64,000 bases of DNA from Xanthomonas sp. F10. GTDB lineage: Bacteria > Pseudomonadota > Gammaproteobacteria > Xanthomonadales > Xanthomonadaceae. Below, piece after piece: positions 17,321-27,712 of this stretch. The notes below the pieces were generated by a model. That model was not told the origin of the DNA, did no database searches, and worked only from the letters and a program-made list of their open reading frames with translations. Position 1 is the first letter of the stretch. Each line of letters starts with the position of its first letter. The translations under genes were made by a program, and so were the position numbers. Location of the stretch: the NCBI RefSeq assembly GCF_014206815.1, contig NZ_JACHNP010000001.1:772456-836455 (forward strand), written 5' to 3'.

Positions 17321-18661
17321 TCACTCTGCGCGCTCGGCACGCAGTTGCAGTTCGCCGTCGGCCAGGCGCGCGCGCAGCCGATCGCCGGGCGCGACCTGCG
17401 CCGCCGAGCGCACCACGCTGCCGTCGTCGGCGCGGGTCAGGATGCTGTAGCCGCGCGCCACGGTGGCCAACGGGCTGACCGTCTCCAGGGCGCGCGCCAA
17501 TGCGCGCAGGCGCTGCGCATCGGCCTGCAGCTGCCGCGCCATCGCCGCCTGCGGGCGGCGGCCCAGCGCCAGCAGGCGCACGCGCAGCATCGCCAGCCGA
17601 CGCTGCGGTTGCGAGGCGCGCAGCACTGCGGCGGCATGGCGCAACTGGGCGTGGCGGCGTTCCTGCTGCTGCCGCCACACCGTCGCCAGCCGGCGCCCGA
17701 TGTCGTGCTGGCGGCGTTGCAGCAGGTGCAGGCGCGCTTGCGGACTCTGCGCCTGCAGGCGCAGCAGGGCGCGGTCGGCGCGTTGCTGCGCTTGTCGCAG
17801 CCGGTGCTGCTGCCAGCGCAGCAGTGCGGCGTGCTGGGCACCCAGGCGCGCGCCGAGATCGCGCTGGTCGGGCACCAGCAATTCGGCGGCGACCGATGGG
17901 GTGGGCGCACGCAGGTCGGCGGCGAAATCGGCCAGGGTCACGTCGGTTTCGTGGCCGACAGCCGACACCACCGGGGTGATCGCCGCGGCGATGGTGCGTG
18001 CCAGGTGTTCGTCGTTGAACGCCCACAGGTCCTCCAGCGAGCCGCCGCCGCGGGTCAGCAGGATCGCGTCGTAGCGGCCGCTGGCATCGGCCTGGCGCAG
18101 CAGGGCGGCGATCTGCGCCGCGGCGCTGTCGCCCTGGACCAGGCTCGGCAGGATGTCCACCTGCAGCAGCGGCATGCGCCGGCCCAGCACGCTCAGCACG
18201 TCGCGCACGGCGGCGCCGCTGGGCGAGGTGATGACCGCCAGGCGGCGCACGAAGCCGGGCAGGGCGCGTTTGCGTTCGTTGGCGAACAGGCCTTCGGCGG
18301 CGAGCCGCGCCTTGAGGTCCTCGAACGCGCGGCGCAGCGCGCCTTCGCCGGCTTCCTCCAGATGGTCCAGCACCAGTTGGTAGTCGCCGCGCGCCTCGTA
18401 CAGGGTCAGGCGCCCGCGCGCCAGCACCCGCAGGCCTTCGCGCGGCACGAACCGCAGCCACTGGCTCTTGGGCTTGAACATCGCGCAGCGCACCTGCGCG
18501 CGCGCGTCCTTCAAGGTGAAGTACAGGTGGCCGGACGAGGGCCGGGTGACGTTGCCCAGTTCGCCCTCCACCCAGGCCAGCGGGAACGTGCTCTCCAGCA
18601 GGTCGCGGGCCAGCGTGTTGAGCTGGCTGGGGCTGAGGATCTGGTCGGCGCGATCGGGCAT
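17321..18661 (-). CDS. xseA: Exodeoxyribonuclease VII large subunit
   Basis: Catalytic large subunit of exonuclease VII, which degrades single-stranded DNA from both ends together with XseB (not in this window). At 446 residues it is family length. N-terminal OB-fold with [20 protein letters not shown] and [10 protein letters not shown]; core motifs [35 protein letters not shown] and [15 protein letters not shown]; then a long Arg/Gln-rich coiled coil (about 290-390) and the C-terminal VARGYSIL. It starts at ATG 18661. The next gene upstream, queG, ends 26 bp away on the same strand, so the two may share a transcript. Confidence 0.97.
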   Translation of the reverse strand: MPDRADQILSPSQLNTLARDLLESTFPLAWVEGELGNVTRPSSGHLYFTLKDARAQVRCAMFKPKSQWLRFVPREGLRVLARGRLTLYEARGDYQLVLDHLEEAGEGALRRAFEDLKARLAAEGLFANERKRALPGFVRRLAVITSPSGAAVRDVLSVLGRRMPLLQVDILPSLVQGDSAAAQIAALLRQADASGRYDAILLTRGGGSLEDLWAFNDEHLARTIAAAITPVVSAVGHETDVTLADFAADLRAPTPSVAAELLVPDQRDLGARLGAQHAALLRWQQHRLRQAQQRADRALLRLQAQSPQARLHLLQRRQHDIGRRLATVWRQQQERRHAQLRHAAAVLRASQPQRRLAMLRVRLLALGRRPQAAMARQLQADAQRLRALARALETVSPLATVARGYSILTRADDGSVVRSAAQVAPGDRLRARLADGELQLRAERAE

Positions 18662-18687
18662 GCGGGCAGTGCAGGGCGTACGGGCGC

Positions 18688-19815
18688 CTATCCTCGCACG
18701 TCCGCTTTCGGCGCTGGTGATGCCGGCGCCGCCGCCCCACGGGTCGGCGCCTGCGCATGTTGCGCCAGCGCCCACTGCACGTGCTCGCGCACCAGCGGCG
18801 AGGAGTGCTGCGCGCGCGCACCGAGCGCGGCCAGCACCTGCGGGGTGGTCGGCGCATTGCCCAGCGCCACCGCCAGATTGCGCAGCCAGCGTTCATGGCC
18901 GCTGCGGCGGATCGCGCTGCCTTCGGTACGGCGCAGGAACTCGTCTTCCTCCCAGGCGAACAGCTGCGCCAGCGTGGCCTTGTCCAGGTCGTTGCGCGCG
19001 CGGAAGTCGGGCTCGTCGCTGCGCTTGGCGAACTTGTTCCAGGGGCAGATCAGCTGGCAGTCGTCGCAGCCGAAGATGCGGTTGCCGATCGCCGGGCGCA
19101 GGTCTTCCGGAATCGCGCCGTCGTGCTCGATGGTCAGGTAGGCGATGCAGCGGCGCGCATCCAGCCGGTACGGCGCGACGATCGCCTGGGTCGGGCAGAC
19201 GTCGATGCAGCGCGTGCAAGTGCCGCAGTGCGCGCTGGCCGGCGGGTCGATCGGCAGCGGCAGATCGACGTAGATCTCGCCGAGGAAGAACCAGGAGCCG
19301 CCGTTGCGGTCGATCAGGCAGGTGTGCTTGCCGATCCAGCCCAGGCCGGCGTCGCGCGCCAGGGCGCGTTCGAGCACCGGCGCCGAATCGACGAACACGC
19401 GGTGGCCGAACGGGCCGATCTCGTCCTGGATGCGCTCGGCCAGTTTCTGCAGGCGGTTGCGCATCAGCTTGTGGTAGTCGCGGCCCAGTGCGTAGCGCGC
19501 GACGTAGGCGCGCTCGCCGTCGCGCAGCGTGTCCCAGGCCGCGTCGTCGTCGTTGCGGCCATAGTCCAGGCCCACCGAGATCACCCGCAGCGTGCCCGGA
19601 ATCAGCTCCGCCGGGCGCGAACGCTTATCGCCGTGCTGGGCCATCCAGTGCATCGTGCCGTACAGGCCCTGTTGCAGCCAGTCGCGCAGATGCGCCTCGT
19701 CCTGCTGCAGCTCGATCCCGGCGATGCCGCAACGCTGGAAGCCGAACGTCCGCGCCAGCACGCGGATGCGCGCGGCGGCGGCGTGGGGGTCGGCGATGTC
19801 GAGACGGGCGGACAT
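18688..19815 (-). CDS. queG: Epoxyqueuosine reductase
   Basis: Cobalamin- and Fe-S-dependent enzyme that reduces epoxyqueuosine to queuosine in the wobble position of GUN-anticodon tRNAs. At 375 residues it is close to family length. It has two [4Fe-4S] cysteine clusters, [16 protein letters not shown] and the later [13 protein letters not shown], and the N-terminal substrate/cobalamin part ([28 protein letters not shown]). The C-terminal HEAT-like tail is short. It is divergent from nnr, with only 23 bp between the two start codons, so the promoters must overlap or lie within the coding ends. This pairing is common in proteobacteria. Confidence 0.97.
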   Translation of the reverse strand: MSARLDIADPHAAAARIRVLARTFGFQRCGIAGIELQQDEAHLRDWLQQGLYGTMHWMAQHGDKRSRPAELIPGTLRVISVGLDYGRNDDDAAWDTLRDGERAYVARYALGRDYHKLMRNRLQKLAERIQDEIGPFGHRVFVDSAPVLERALARDAGLGWIGKHTCLIDRNGGSWFFLGEIYVDLPLPIDPPASAHCGTCTRCIDVCPTQAIVAPYRLDARRCIAYLTIEHDGAIPEDLRPAIGNRIFGCDDCQLICPWNKFAKRSDEPDFRARNDLDKATLAQLFAWEEDEFLRRTEGSAIRRSGHERWLRNLAVALGNAPTTPQVLAALGARAQHSSPLVREHVQWALAQHAQAPTRGAAAPASPAPKADVRG

Positions 19816-19838
19816 CGCGCAAGTATAGAATCCCGTGC

Positions 19839-21326
19839 ATGTACGACTGCTTCGATCTCTACGCCACCGCGGCCGCGCGCCGCATCGATGCGCAGGCCAC
19901 CGCGCTGCTCGGCGGCGACGGCTACACGCTGATGCAGCGCGCCGGCCAGGCCGCGTGGCAGACGCTGTTGCAGCGCTGGCCGCAGGCGCAGCGCATCCTG
20001 GTGGCCTGCGGCAGCGGCAACAACGGTGGCGATGGCTACGTGCTGGCGCGGCTGGCGCATCGCGCCGGGCGCCAGGTGCGGGTGCTGCAGTTGCCGGGGC
20101 GCGGGCCGCAATCGCCGCTGGCGCAGCGCGCCTGCACCGACTACATCGGTGTCGGCGGGCGTATCGAGGAGTTCGACGCGGCATTGGCGCCGGCCGACGT
20201 GGTGGTGGATGCGCTGCTCGGCATCGGGCTCAATCGCGCGCCGGATGCCGAGCTGGCGGCGTTGCTCGGTGCTCTGGGCGGGCTCGATGCGCCGGTGCTG
20301 GCGCTGGATGTGCCCAGCGGCGTGGATGCCGAGACCGGCAGCGTGCCCGGCGCGGTGTTGTCGGCGACGCTGACGTTGCAGTTCATCGTCGCCCACGCCG
20401 GCTTGCATACCGGTCCGGCCCTGAACCATGTCGGCGAGCGCGCGCTGGCGACCCTGGAGGTGCCTGCCGCCGCGTTCGCCGATTGCGCGCCGCGTGCGCA
20501 GGCCTGGACCGGCGGCGCCCTGCGCAGCCGTCTGGCGCCGCGTCGGCAGGACAGCCACAAGGGCGATTCCGGCCATGTGCTGTGCGTCGGCGGCAATCTC
20601 GGCAGCGGTGGTGCGGTGATGCTCAGCGCCGAGTCGGCCCTGCGCAGCGGCGCCGGCCTGGTCAGCGTGGCGACCCGCAGCCAGCACGTGGCGCCGCTGC
20701 TGGCGCGCTGCCCGGAGGCGATGGCGCATGCGGTCGACGATGCGACGGCGCTGGCGCCGTTGCTGCGCAAGGCCAGCGTCGTCGCGCTCGGTCCCGGGCT
20801 CGGCCAGGACGCCTGGGCACAGGCGCTATGGCAAGCGGTGCTGGCCGACGAAGCCCGTGCGCTGGTGCTGGACGCCGATGCATTGAACCTGCTCGCGCAG
20901 GCGCCGCGACCGGTCCCGCAGGCGGTGCTGACGCCACATCCGGGCGAGGCCGGGCGCCTGCTCGGCCTCGCGACCGCCGAGGTGCAGCGCGATCGCTTTG
21001 CGGCCGCCGCGGCATTGGCCGAGCGCTACCAGGCCGCGGTGGTGCTGAAGGGAGCCGGCAGCCTGGTCGCCGCGCCTGGGCAAACGCCGCGGGTGATCGC
21101 CGCTGGCAATCCCGGCATGGCGGTCGGCGGCATGGGCGATCTGTTGACCGGGGTGGTCGCCGCGCTGCGCGCACAAGGCCTGCCGGCGTTCGAGGCGGCC
21201 AGCGTCGGCGCCCTGCTGCATGCCGGTGCCGGCGACCACGCGGCCGCCGCGGGCCAGCGCGGGCTGCTGCCCACCGATCTGTTGCCGGCGCTGCGGCGCC
21301 TGTCCAATCCGGAATCCACCCCATGA
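19839..21326 (+). CDS. nnr: Bifunctional NAD(P)H-hydrate epimerase / ADP-dependent dehydratase
   Basis: Metabolite-repair enzyme of 495 residues. The N-terminal epimerase domain (about 1-210) contains RAGQAAWQTLL, ACGSGNNGGDGYVLAR and LDVPSGVDAETG. The C-terminal ribokinase-like dehydratase domain (about 225-490) contains GHVLCVGGN, VLTPHPGEAGRLLG and GNPGMAVGGMGDLLTGVVAAL, the nucleotide-binding signature. It interconverts R- and S-NAD(P)HX and dehydrates S-NAD(P)HX back to NAD(P)H. The stop overlaps the tsaE ATG (ATGA), an arrangement conserved in many gammaproteobacteria. Confidence 0.96.
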   Translation: MYDCFDLYATAAARRIDAQATALLGGDGYTLMQRAGQAAWQTLLQRWPQAQRILVACGSGNNGGDGYVLARLAHRAGRQVRVLQLPGRGPQSPLAQRACTDYIGVGGRIEEFDAALAPADVVVDALLGIGLNRAPDAELAALLGALGGLDAPVLALDVPSGVDAETGSVPGAVLSATLTLQFIVAHAGLHTGPALNHVGERALATLEVPAAAFADCAPRAQAWTGGALRSRLAPRRQDSHKGDSGHVLCVGGNLGSGGAVMLSAESALRSGAGLVSVATRSQHVAPLLARCPEAMAHAVDDATALAPLLRKASVVALGPGLGQDAWAQALWQAVLADEARALVLDADALNLLAQAPRPVPQAVLTPHPGEAGRLLGLATAEVQRDRFAAAAALAERYQAAVVLKGAGSLVAAPGQTPRVIAAGNPGMAVGGMGDLLTGVVAALRAQGLPAFEAASVGALLHAGAGDHAAAAGQRGLLPTDLLPALRRLSNPESTP

Positions 21327-21805
21327 GCCTCACCTTGTTCCTGCCCGACAGCGAGGCCACCGAACGCCTCGGCCGCGCGTTGGCCGCCACCCGCCCGGCG
21401 CAGGCCTCGGTGCATCTGCACGGGGATCTGGGCGCCGGCAAATCGACCCTGGCGCGGGCGCTGCTGCGCGCGCTCGGCGTGCAGGGCGCGATCCGCAGCC
21501 CCACCTACACCCTGGTCGAGCGCTACCCGGTGGCCGATGGCGAGGCCTGGCACCTGGATCTGTACCGCATCGGCGCGGCCGGCGAACTGGATTTCCTGGG
21601 GCTGGACGAGGGCGGGGCCACGCTGTGGCTGGTGGAATGGCCCGAGCGCGGCGGCGACGTGCTGGCCCCTGCCGATCTGGACGTGCGGCTGGCGGTGCGT
21701 GGCGAGGGGCGCAGCGTGGCCCTGCAGGCGCGTACCGACGCGGGTGCCGCCTGGCTGGCGAGGGTGGCCGAACAGGCCGACTTGCAGGGACTTTTTGCCG
21801 GCTGA
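21323..21805 (+). CDS. tsaE: tRNA threonylcarbamoyladenosine biosynthesis ATPase TsaE
   Basis: P-loop ATPase of 160 residues that supports TsaB-TsaD in forming t6A37 on ANN-decoding tRNAs. Walker A GDLGAGKST (34-42, K40), then RSPTYTLVERY and WHLDLYRI; WLVEWPERG corresponds to the conserved C-terminal region. Translation is coupled to nnr by a 4-bp overlap, and amiC follows after 80 bp, giving the classic yjeF-tsaE-amiC-mutL series. Confidence 0.96.
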   Translation: MSLTLFLPDSEATERLGRALAATRPAQASVHLHGDLGAGKSTLARALLRALGVQGAIRSPTYTLVERYPVADGEAWHLDLYRIGAAGELDFLGLDEGGATLWLVEWPERGGDVLAPADLDVRLAVRGEGRSVALQARTDAGAAWLARVAEQADLQGLFAG

Positions 21806-21885
21806 CGCTAGAAAGTGAAGGCAGGTTATGGATTATTAAGGGAAAACCGCTTGCCTTTGGCTCCCGGCGATGTTTGAATCGCGTT

Positions 21886-23466
21886 ATGCGCCCGGGGACC
21901 CGTTTTTTCGCCAGTTTCGCCGCTGCCGCAGGCTGGTGCCTGGCGGCGCAGACGGCGTTCGCCGGGCAGGTGCAGTCGGTCTCGCTCGATAACGGTGCCA
22001 CCGGCACCCGCGCCGAGATCCGCCTGCAGGGCAGTGGCGGCTTCAGCACGCTGTCGCTGGCCAATCCCAACCGTCTGGTTGTGGATCTTCCCGATTCCTC
22101 CGCCGCCAAGGGCCTGAAGCTGCCGGCCGGCGGCGGTGTGGTGAGCGCGGTGCGTACCGGGCATCCGGTGCCGGGTACCTTGCGCATCGTGTTCGATCTG
22201 AGCAGTTCGGTGGTGGCGTTCAAGCCGCAGATGCAGACCGTCGGCGGCAGTTCGGTGCTGGTGATCGAGTGGCCGGGCGAGGCGCCAGCGGGCAGGGCGG
22301 TGGCTGGCGAGGCGCCGGCAGCCGCGACCCCGGTGCCTCAGGCCGCGCCCGTCCCCGCGCCAAAGCCGGCGGTGGATGCGCGGGCCGAAGCGGCGCGCGC
22401 GACCGCGGCGCTGACCTCGTCGGTGGTGCAGCGTGCCAGCCAACCCGCGCCGGCCCCGGTGCCGCCGCCCGTGACGAGCACGCCCGCGCCGACCGTGGTG
22501 GCGTCCGCGCCGAGCGCTGTCGCGGTGGTGCCCGGCCGTCCCGCGCCTGGCGTCGTGCCGCCGCCGGCCCCCACGGCAGTCGCGCCGCCGGCGAATGAGC
22601 CCTCCGAGCGGGACGATGCGGACGACGACGCAGCGGTGGCCGCGGCCGCCGAGGCGCGCCCGGTGATGCCGAGCGCGGCGTCGCGGGTGAAGATGGCGCC
22701 GGGCATGCGTCCGCTGATCGTGGCCATCGATCCCGGCCACGGCGGCCAGGATCCGGGCGCCAGCGGCCCGACCGGCAAGCACGAGAAGGACGTGACCCTG
22801 GCGATCGGCCGCGAACTGGCGCGCCAGATCAATGCCACGCCGGGCATGAAGGCCTACATGACCCGCACCACGGACGTGTTCATTCCCTTGCCGATGCGTG
22901 CGCAGAAGGCGCGTGCGGCCAAGGCCGACATCTTCATCTCGATCCACGCCGACGCCGCCGAGAACCGCAGCGCGACCGGTTCCTCGGTGTACGTGCTGTC
23001 GACCAAGGGCGCGTCGTCGCAACGCGCGCGCTGGCTGGCGGACAAGGAAAACGCCGCCGACCTGATCGGTGGCGTGCGCCTGCAGAAGACCGACAGCACC
23101 CTGGCCAACGTGTTGCTGGACCTGGCCCAGAGCGGCCACATGAAGGCCTCCGAAGACGCGGCCGGGCATGTGCTCGGCGGGCTGAAGCGGATCGGCAACA
23201 ACCACAAGCCCGAGATCGAGCGCGCCAACTTCGCGGTGCTGCGCACCTCGGACATGCCGGCGATGCTGGTCGAGACCGCCTTCATCTCCAACCCGGACGA
23301 AGAACGCCGGCTGACCGATCCGGCCTACCAGCGCCGCATCGCCGGCGCCGTGCTCGATGGCGTCAGCACCTTCTTTACCCGGCAGCCGCCGCCGGGCACG
23401 CTGTTCGCCGCGCGCGCGCAGGCCGAGGCGGAAGCGGCCAGCACCGTGGCCGGCGGGAGCCGCTGA
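21886..23466 (+). CDS. amiC: N-acetylmuramoyl-L-alanine amidase (AmiC-like)
   Basis: Periplasmic zinc amidase of 526 residues that cleaves septal peptidoglycan during cell separation. A signal peptide ([20 protein letters not shown]) is followed by an AMIN domain (about 28-125; [19 protein letters not shown]), which targets the division site. A long Pro/Ala linker (about 130-255) precedes the Amidase_3 domain (about 275-505), with zinc and catalytic elements [22 protein letters not shown] and [10 protein letters not shown]. The linker is unusually long and low in complexity compared with enterobacterial AmiC. ATG 21886 is the only start giving a proper signal peptide. Part of the nnr-tsaE-amiC-mutL cluster. 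Confidence 0.95.
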   Translation: MRPGTRFFASFAAAAGWCLAAQTAFAGQVQSVSLDNGATGTRAEIRLQGSGGFSTLSLANPNRLVVDLPDSSAAKGLKLPAGGGVVSAVRTGHPVPGTLRIVFDLSSSVVAFKPQMQTVGGSSVLVIEWPGEAPAGRAVAGEAPAAATPVPQAAPVPAPKPAVDARAEAARATAALTSSVVQRASQPAPAPVPPPVTSTPAPTVVASAPSAVAVVPGRPAPGVVPPPAPTAVAPPANEPSERDDADDDAAVAAAAEARPVMPSAASRVKMAPGMRPLIVAIDPGHGGQDPGASGPTGKHEKDVTLAIGRELARQINATPGMKAYMTRTTDVFIPLPMRAQKARAAKADIFISIHADAAENRSATGSSVYVLSTKGASSQRARWLADKENAADLIGGVRLQKTDSTLANVLLDLAQSGHMKASEDAAGHVLGGLKRIGNNHKPEIERANFAVLRTSDMPAMLVETAFISNPDEERRLTDPAYQRRIAGAVLDGVSTFFTRQPPPGTLFAARAQAEAEAASTVAGGSR

Positions 23467-23600
23467 GGCGCTATCATTCACGGCTGATCCTCGATGACGG
23501 CGTCCGCGCCGCAAGCCGTGCCGATGTCCTTTCCCTGCTGTCGTTTTCGTCCCGTCGCCAAGACCGCTGCGCGCCCGCGCGTGCTGAGCGCGACGACAGC

Positions 23601-25481
23601 ATGAGCATCCGTCAGCTGCCCGAGATCCTGATCAATCAGATCGCCGCCGGCGAAGTCGTCGAGCGTCCGGCCTCGGTGGTCAAGGAACTGGTGGAGAACG
23701 CGCTGGACGCGGGCGCGCACCGCGTCGACATCGACCTGGAAGAGGGCGGCGTGCGCCTGATCCGCATCCGCGACGACGGCGGCGGCATTGCGCCGGAGGA
23801 ACTGCCACTGGCGGTGTCGCGGCATGCGACCAGCAAGATCGCCTCGCTGGACGACCTGGAATCGGTGGGGACGCTGGGTTTTCGCGGCGAGGCGCTGCCG
23901 TCGATCGCTTCGGTCAGCCGCTTCACCCTGGCCTCGCGCCGTGCCGGCGACGAACACGGCGCCGCCCTGCAGGTCGACGGCGGCAAGGTCGGCGAGGTGC
24001 AGCCGCGGGCGTTGCCGCAGGGCACGCTGGTCGAGGTACGCGAGCTGTTCTACAACGTGCCGGCGCGGCGCAAGTTCCTGCGCGCCGAGCGCACCGAACT
24101 GGGCCACATCGAGGAGTGGCTGCGTTCGCTGGCGCTGGCGCGGCCGGACGTGGAGCTGCGCGTCTCGCACAACGGCAAGCCGTCGCGGCGCTACAAGCCC
24201 GGCGATCTGTATTCGGATGCGCGCCTGGGCGAGACCCTGGGCGAGGACTTCGCAAAGCAGGCGTTGCGGGTGGACCACAGTGGCGCCGGCCTGCGCCTGC
24301 ATGGCTGGATCGCACAGCCGCATTACTCGCGTGCCAGTGCCGACCAGCAGTACCTCTACGTCAATGGCCGCTCGGTACGCGATCGCAGCGTCGCCCATGC
24401 GGTGAAGATGGCCTACGGCGACGTGCTGTTCCATGGCCGCCAGCCGGCCTATGTGCTGTTCCTGGAGCTGGAACCCGCGCGGGTCGATGTCAACGTGCAT
24501 CCGGCCAAGCACGAGGTGCGCTTTCGCGACGCACGGCTGATCCACGATTTCGTCTACCGCACGCTGCAGGATGCGCTGGCGCAGACCCGCGCCGGCAGCC
24601 TGCCCGGCACGCTCGGCGCTGACGCGGCGGCAGCCGTGCCGGCCGCGGGCACCGCTGGCTGGGCGCCCACAGGCATGCCGAGTGGCGGCGGTGGCGCGAG
24701 CGGCGGCGCGCCGGGCTATGGCTACGGCGCGCAGTGGCGTCCGGCGCAATCGCCGCTGGGCTTGCGCGTGGAAGAAGCGCCGGCCGCGTATGCGGCGCTG
24801 TACGCGCCTGCCGCGGAGGCGGGAAGCGCCGCCGGCCTGCCGCGGCAGACCCAGGACCCGGCCGGCGGCCTGCCGCCGACCGCCGCCGACAGCGGCGTGC
24901 CGCCGCTCGGCTACGCCATCGCGCAGTTGCACGGCATCTACATCCTGGCCGAGAACGCCGACGGCCTGATCGTGGTCGACATGCACGCCGCGCACGAACG
25001 CATCGGCTACGAGCGCTTGAAGACCGCACACGACGGCATCGGCCTGCACGCGCAGCCGCTGCTGGTGCCGATCACCCTGGCGGTCGGCGAGCGCGATGCC
25101 GATACCGCCGAACGCGAGGCGGAGACGCTGGCCGCGCTCGGCTTCGAGGTCACCCGCAGTGGGCCGCAATCGCTGCACGTGCGCAGCATTCCGGCCTTGC
25201 TGGCACAGGCCGAGCCCGAGGCCTTGCTGCGCGACGTGCTCACCGACCTGCGCGAACATGGCCACAGCGGCCGCGTCGCCGGCGCGCGCGACGCGCTGCT
25301 GTCGACCATGGCCTGCCACGGCGCGGTACGCGCCAACCGCCGCCTCACCGTGCCGGAAATGAACGCCTTGCTGCGCGACATGGAAGCCACCGAGCGCTCC
25401 GGACAATGCAATCATGGGCGTCCGACCTGGGCGCGGTTCACCCTGGGCGAGATCGATCGTTGGTTCTTGCGGGGGCGATGA
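23601..25481 (+). CDS. mutL: DNA mismatch repair protein MutL
   Basis: GHKL ATPase of 626 residues linking MutS mismatch recognition to strand removal. The N-terminal ATPase motifs are intact: [24 protein letters not shown] and [14 protein letters not shown] transducer domain ([14 protein letters not shown]) and a Gly/Ala/Pro linker (about 335-430) follow. The C-terminal dimerisation domain has [12 protein letters not shown] starting at D460, matching the endonuclease motif D-Q-H-A-x2-E-x4-E except Q to M. It is therefore probably a nicking MutL, as expected for lineages without MutH. Its stop overlaps the start of the DUF1684 lipoprotein gene. Confidence 0.97.
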   Translation: MSIRQLPEILINQIAAGEVVERPASVVKELVENALDAGAHRVDIDLEEGGVRLIRIRDDGGGIAPEELPLAVSRHATSKIASLDDLESVGTLGFRGEALPSIASVSRFTLASRRAGDEHGAALQVDGGKVGEVQPRALPQGTLVEVRELFYNVPARRKFLRAERTELGHIEEWLRSLALARPDVELRVSHNGKPSRRYKPGDLYSDARLGETLGEDFAKQALRVDHSGAGLRLHGWIAQPHYSRASADQQYLYVNGRSVRDRSVAHAVKMAYGDVLFHGRQPAYVLFLELEPARVDVNVHPAKHEVRFRDARLIHDFVYRTLQDALAQTRAGSLPGTLGADAAAAVPAAGTAGWAPTGMPSGGGGASGGAPGYGYGAQWRPAQSPLGLRVEEAPAAYAALYAPAAEAGSAAGLPRQTQDPAGGLPPTAADSGVPPLGYAIAQLHGIYILAENADGLIVVDMHAAHERIGYERLKTAHDGIGLHAQPLLVPITLAVGERDADTAEREAETLAALGFEVTRSGPQSLHVRSIPALLAQAEPEALLRDVLTDLREHGHSGRVAGARDALLSTMACHGAVRANRRLTVPEMNALLRDMEATERSGQCNHGRPTWARFTLGEIDRWFLRGR

Positions 25482-26410
25482 TGGACAAGCGGGTGTGGAC
25501 GACGGCGCTGTTGGCGGCGCTGGTCGCCTTGAGTGGGTGCGGCAAGCAGGCGCCGGCGCCGGCCGCGCCGAAGGCGATGGACGCGCAGTTCGTGTCTGAA
25601 GAACAGGCCTGGCGCGCGCAGCGCCAGCGCGAGCTGCAAGCGCCGGACGGCTGGACCAGCCTGGTCGGCCTGCACTGGCTGGAATTGAAAGACCACTACA
25701 TCGGCAGCGGCCCGGACAGTGGTATCCGCCTGGCGGTGGGGCCGGCGCGGATGGCGCTGGTGTCGCAAGTGCAACGCGCGGTGTACCTGACCCCGGAGCG
25801 TGGCGCCGGCCTCAGCGTCGCCGGTGCGCCGGTGCAGGGGCGGATTCGTCTGTACAGCGACCACGATCCGCAGCCGACGGTGGTCGACTTCGACGACGGC
25901 AAGGGCAAACTCAGCCTGATCGAGCGCGGCGGCCGCTACGCGCTGCGGGTCAAGCACGCCGATGCGCCGACCCGGCTCAGTTTCACTGGCGTGCCGTACT
26001 GGCCGCTGGCCGAATCCTGGCGGGTGTATGGGCGCTTCGTACCCAATCCGCCGGGCACGACCCTGCCCATCGTCGACATCATCGGCGTCACCACGCCGTC
26101 GCCCAATCCCGGCGCGCTGGAATTCGAGCGCGGCGGCAAGCGCTACCGCCTGCAGGCGATCGGCGAACCCGGCCAGCCGCTGTTCGTGGTGTTCGCCGAC
26201 CGCACCAGCGGCCACGGCAGCTACCCGGCCGGGCGCTTCCTGGACGTGGACCCACCCGCGACCGATGGCAGCGTGGTGCTGGATTTCAACCGTGCCTACG
26301 ACCCGCCATGCGCGTTCACCCCATTTGCCACCTGCCCGCTGCCGCCGCCGGAGAACCGCCTCGACCTGGCGGTGGACGCCGGCGAGAAGGCCTACGCCGC
26401 CGCCCATTGA
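25478..26410 (+). CDS. DUF1684 lipoprotein
   Basis: Lipoprotein of 310 residues with lipobox LSGC (acylated C21). The body matches the DUF1684 family pattern: [15 protein letters not shown] near the start, then [14 protein letters not shown], and [21 protein letters not shown] with [10 protein letters not shown] at the end. The function of the family is unknown; members sit at the envelope or in the cytosol of many bacteria. Two adjacent ATGs (25478, 25481) are possible; the first overlaps the mutL stop, the second has better spacing from GGGGG. It is followed 13 bp later by the TraB/GumN gene, so the two are likely co-expressed. Confidence 0.88.
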   Translation: MMDKRVWTTALLAALVALSGCGKQAPAPAAPKAMDAQFVSEEQAWRAQRQRELQAPDGWTSLVGLHWLELKDHYIGSGPDSGIRLAVGPARMALVSQVQRAVYLTPERGAGLSVAGAPVQGRIRLYSDHDPQPTVVDFDDGKGKLSLIERGGRYALRVKHADAPTRLSFTGVPYWPLAESWRVYGRFVPNPPGTTLPIVDIIGVTTPSPNPGALEFERGGKRYRLQAIGEPGQPLFVVFADRTSGHGSYPAGRFLDVDPPATDGSVVLDFNRAYDPPCAFTPFATCPLPPPENRLDLAVDAGEKAYAAAH

Positions 26411-26423
26411 ACCGAGGATGCCG

Positions 26424-27404
26424 ATGACCCCATTCCCGCGCCCGTTGCGCCGCCTGCTGCTGGGGCTGTCGTTGTGCCTGGCGCTGCCGGCACTGGCCCG
26501 CACGCCGCCGCCGGTGGCCGCGACGCCTGTCGCACCCGCCGCCGCTGCGCCAGCCGTGGCGCCGCCCACGCCGTTGTTGTGGAAGGTCAGCGGCCCGCGC
26601 GGCACGCTGTACCTGCTGGGCTCGTTCCACATGCTCAAGGCGGAGGACTATCCGCTGGCGCGCGAGGTCGATACGGCCTATGCGGCGTCGCCGCGGTTGC
26701 TGTTCGAACTGGCGCCGAAGGACGTGGACGCGCCGCAACTGGGCGCGCAGATGCTGCAGGCCGCGCAGCGCCACGACGGCAAGCGGCTGCAGGACGACCT
26801 GGACCCGGCGACGTGGGAGCGGCTGCGCCGCTACGCCGCCGGCCACGGCCTGCCGCTGGCGCAGATGAGCGGCTTCGAACCATGGTTCGTCGGCCTCAGC
26901 ATCAGCATCGCCGACATGAAGGCGCAGGGCCTGCAGGCCGATGCCGGGCTGGACCGCCACTTCATGACCCTGGCCCTGCAGGACGGCAAGACCGCCGAGG
27001 GCCTGGAGACCGCGCAGGCGCAGATCGACCTGCTCGACGGCATGGACCCGGTGGAGCAGAAGCAGATGCTGATCGAGGCGCTGGGCGACGCCGAGCAGGG
27101 CGCGGCGCAGACCCTGCGCCTGCACGATGCCTGGCGCCGCGGCGACGAACGCCAGCTGTGGCAGGAGATCGGCGCGCAGATGAAGCGCGACTACCCGCGG
27201 CTGTACCAGCGCATCGACGTGGAGCGCAACCAGGCCTGGCTGCCGCGCCTGGAGCAGCGCCTGAAGGACGGCGGCGGCGACACCCTGGTGGTGGTCGGGG
27301 CGCTGCACCTGCTGGGGCCGGACGGCGTGGTCGACGGCCTGCGCGCGCGTGGCTACAAGGTCGAGCGGATCTGCGCGAGCTGCAAGCCGGCGAGGTCGCG
27401 CTGA
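26424..27404 (+). CDS. TraB/GumN-family exported protein
   Basis: Protein of 326 residues with a signal peptide (RRLLLGLSLCLALPALA) and a Pro/Ala linker before the TraB/GumN (PF01963) domain. Family hallmarks are LYLLGSFHMLK near the start, FELAPKDVD, GLETAQAQIDLLDGM in the middle and VVVGALHLLGPDGVVDGLR at the end. GumN lies beside the xanthan cluster in Xanthomonas, but this copy is elsewhere and a role in exopolysaccharide is not implied. Related Tiki-type proteins are metalloproteases using conserved His/Glu. The ATG at 26424 is preferred because GAGG precedes it by 6 bases. Confidence 0.88.
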   Translation: MTPFPRPLRRLLLGLSLCLALPALARTPPPVAATPVAPAAAAPAVAPPTPLLWKVSGPRGTLYLLGSFHMLKAEDYPLAREVDTAYAASPRLLFELAPKDVDAPQLGAQMLQAAQRHDGKRLQDDLDPATWERLRRYAAGHGLPLAQMSGFEPWFVGLSISIADMKAQGLQADAGLDRHFMTLALQDGKTAEGLETAQAQIDLLDGMDPVEQKQMLIEALGDAEQGAAQTLRLHDAWRRGDERQLWQEIGAQMKRDYPRLYQRIDVERNQAWLPRLEQRLKDGGGDTLVVVGALHLLGPDGVVDGLRARGYKVERICASCKPARSR

Positions 27405-27449
27405 GTCAAACGCGCGTCCCACGCCTATCAGCGTGCGGCCGTACCTTCG
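27405..27449. other. Start of 308-bp intergenic region before the repeats
   Basis: This short stretch, the two 96-bp repeats and the 40-bp spacer between them fill the whole gap between the convergent TraB/GumN and phaR genes (27405-27712). No gene is present. The hairpins of the repeats are the only candidates for transcription stop of either neighbour. Confidence 0.5.
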
Positions 27450-27545
27450 TCCGCCCCTGCGGGGCACCTTCTCCCGATGGGAGAAGGGAGAGCAAGCCCC
27501 TCTCCCACCGGGAGAGGGGTTGGGGTGAGGGTAGGGCGCGAAGCG
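27450..27545 (+). repeat. 96-bp intergenic repeat, copy 1
   Basis: Direct repeat of 27586-27681 with one difference over 96 bp (AGCAAG versus AGCACG). Each copy contains two short hairpins: CCTTCTCCC/GGGAGAAGG with loop GAT, and CCCCTCTCCC/GGGAGAGGGG with loop ACC, then TTGGGGTGAGGGTAGGG. It resembles the dispersed CTCTCCC-type intergenic repeats of xanthomonads. Confidence 0.85.
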
Positions 27546-27585
27546 TCCCGCCGAATCGAATCCGCTAGGCTCCGCCCGACCCTCA

Positions 27586-27681
27586 TCCGCCCCTGCGGGG
27601 CACCTTCTCCCGATGGGAGAAGGGAGAGCACGCCCCTCTCCCACCGGGAGAGGGGTTGGGGTGAGGGTAGGGCGCGAAGCG
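27586..27681 (+). repeat. 96-bp intergenic repeat, copy 2
   Basis: Second copy, 136 bp after the first in the same orientation. Hairpins at 27603-27611/27615-27623 and 27633-27642/27646-27655. A fragment of the same repeat in inverted orientation is present at 37938-37958 near selO, showing that the element is dispersed. Confidence 0.85.
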
Positions 27682-27712
27682 CTCCGCTGAACCCCGCCCC
27701 TGCTCGCAGACC

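Noticed and set aside
26424..27404. gumN and thus part of the xanthan (gum) cluster
   Set aside because: The domain is TraB/GumN, but none of the other gum genes are near. The symbol gumN would mislead.
27450..27681. CRISPR array
   Set aside because: Only two repeats of 96 bp with a single 40-bp spacer and internal hairpins; no cas genes. It is an intergenic repeat pair.
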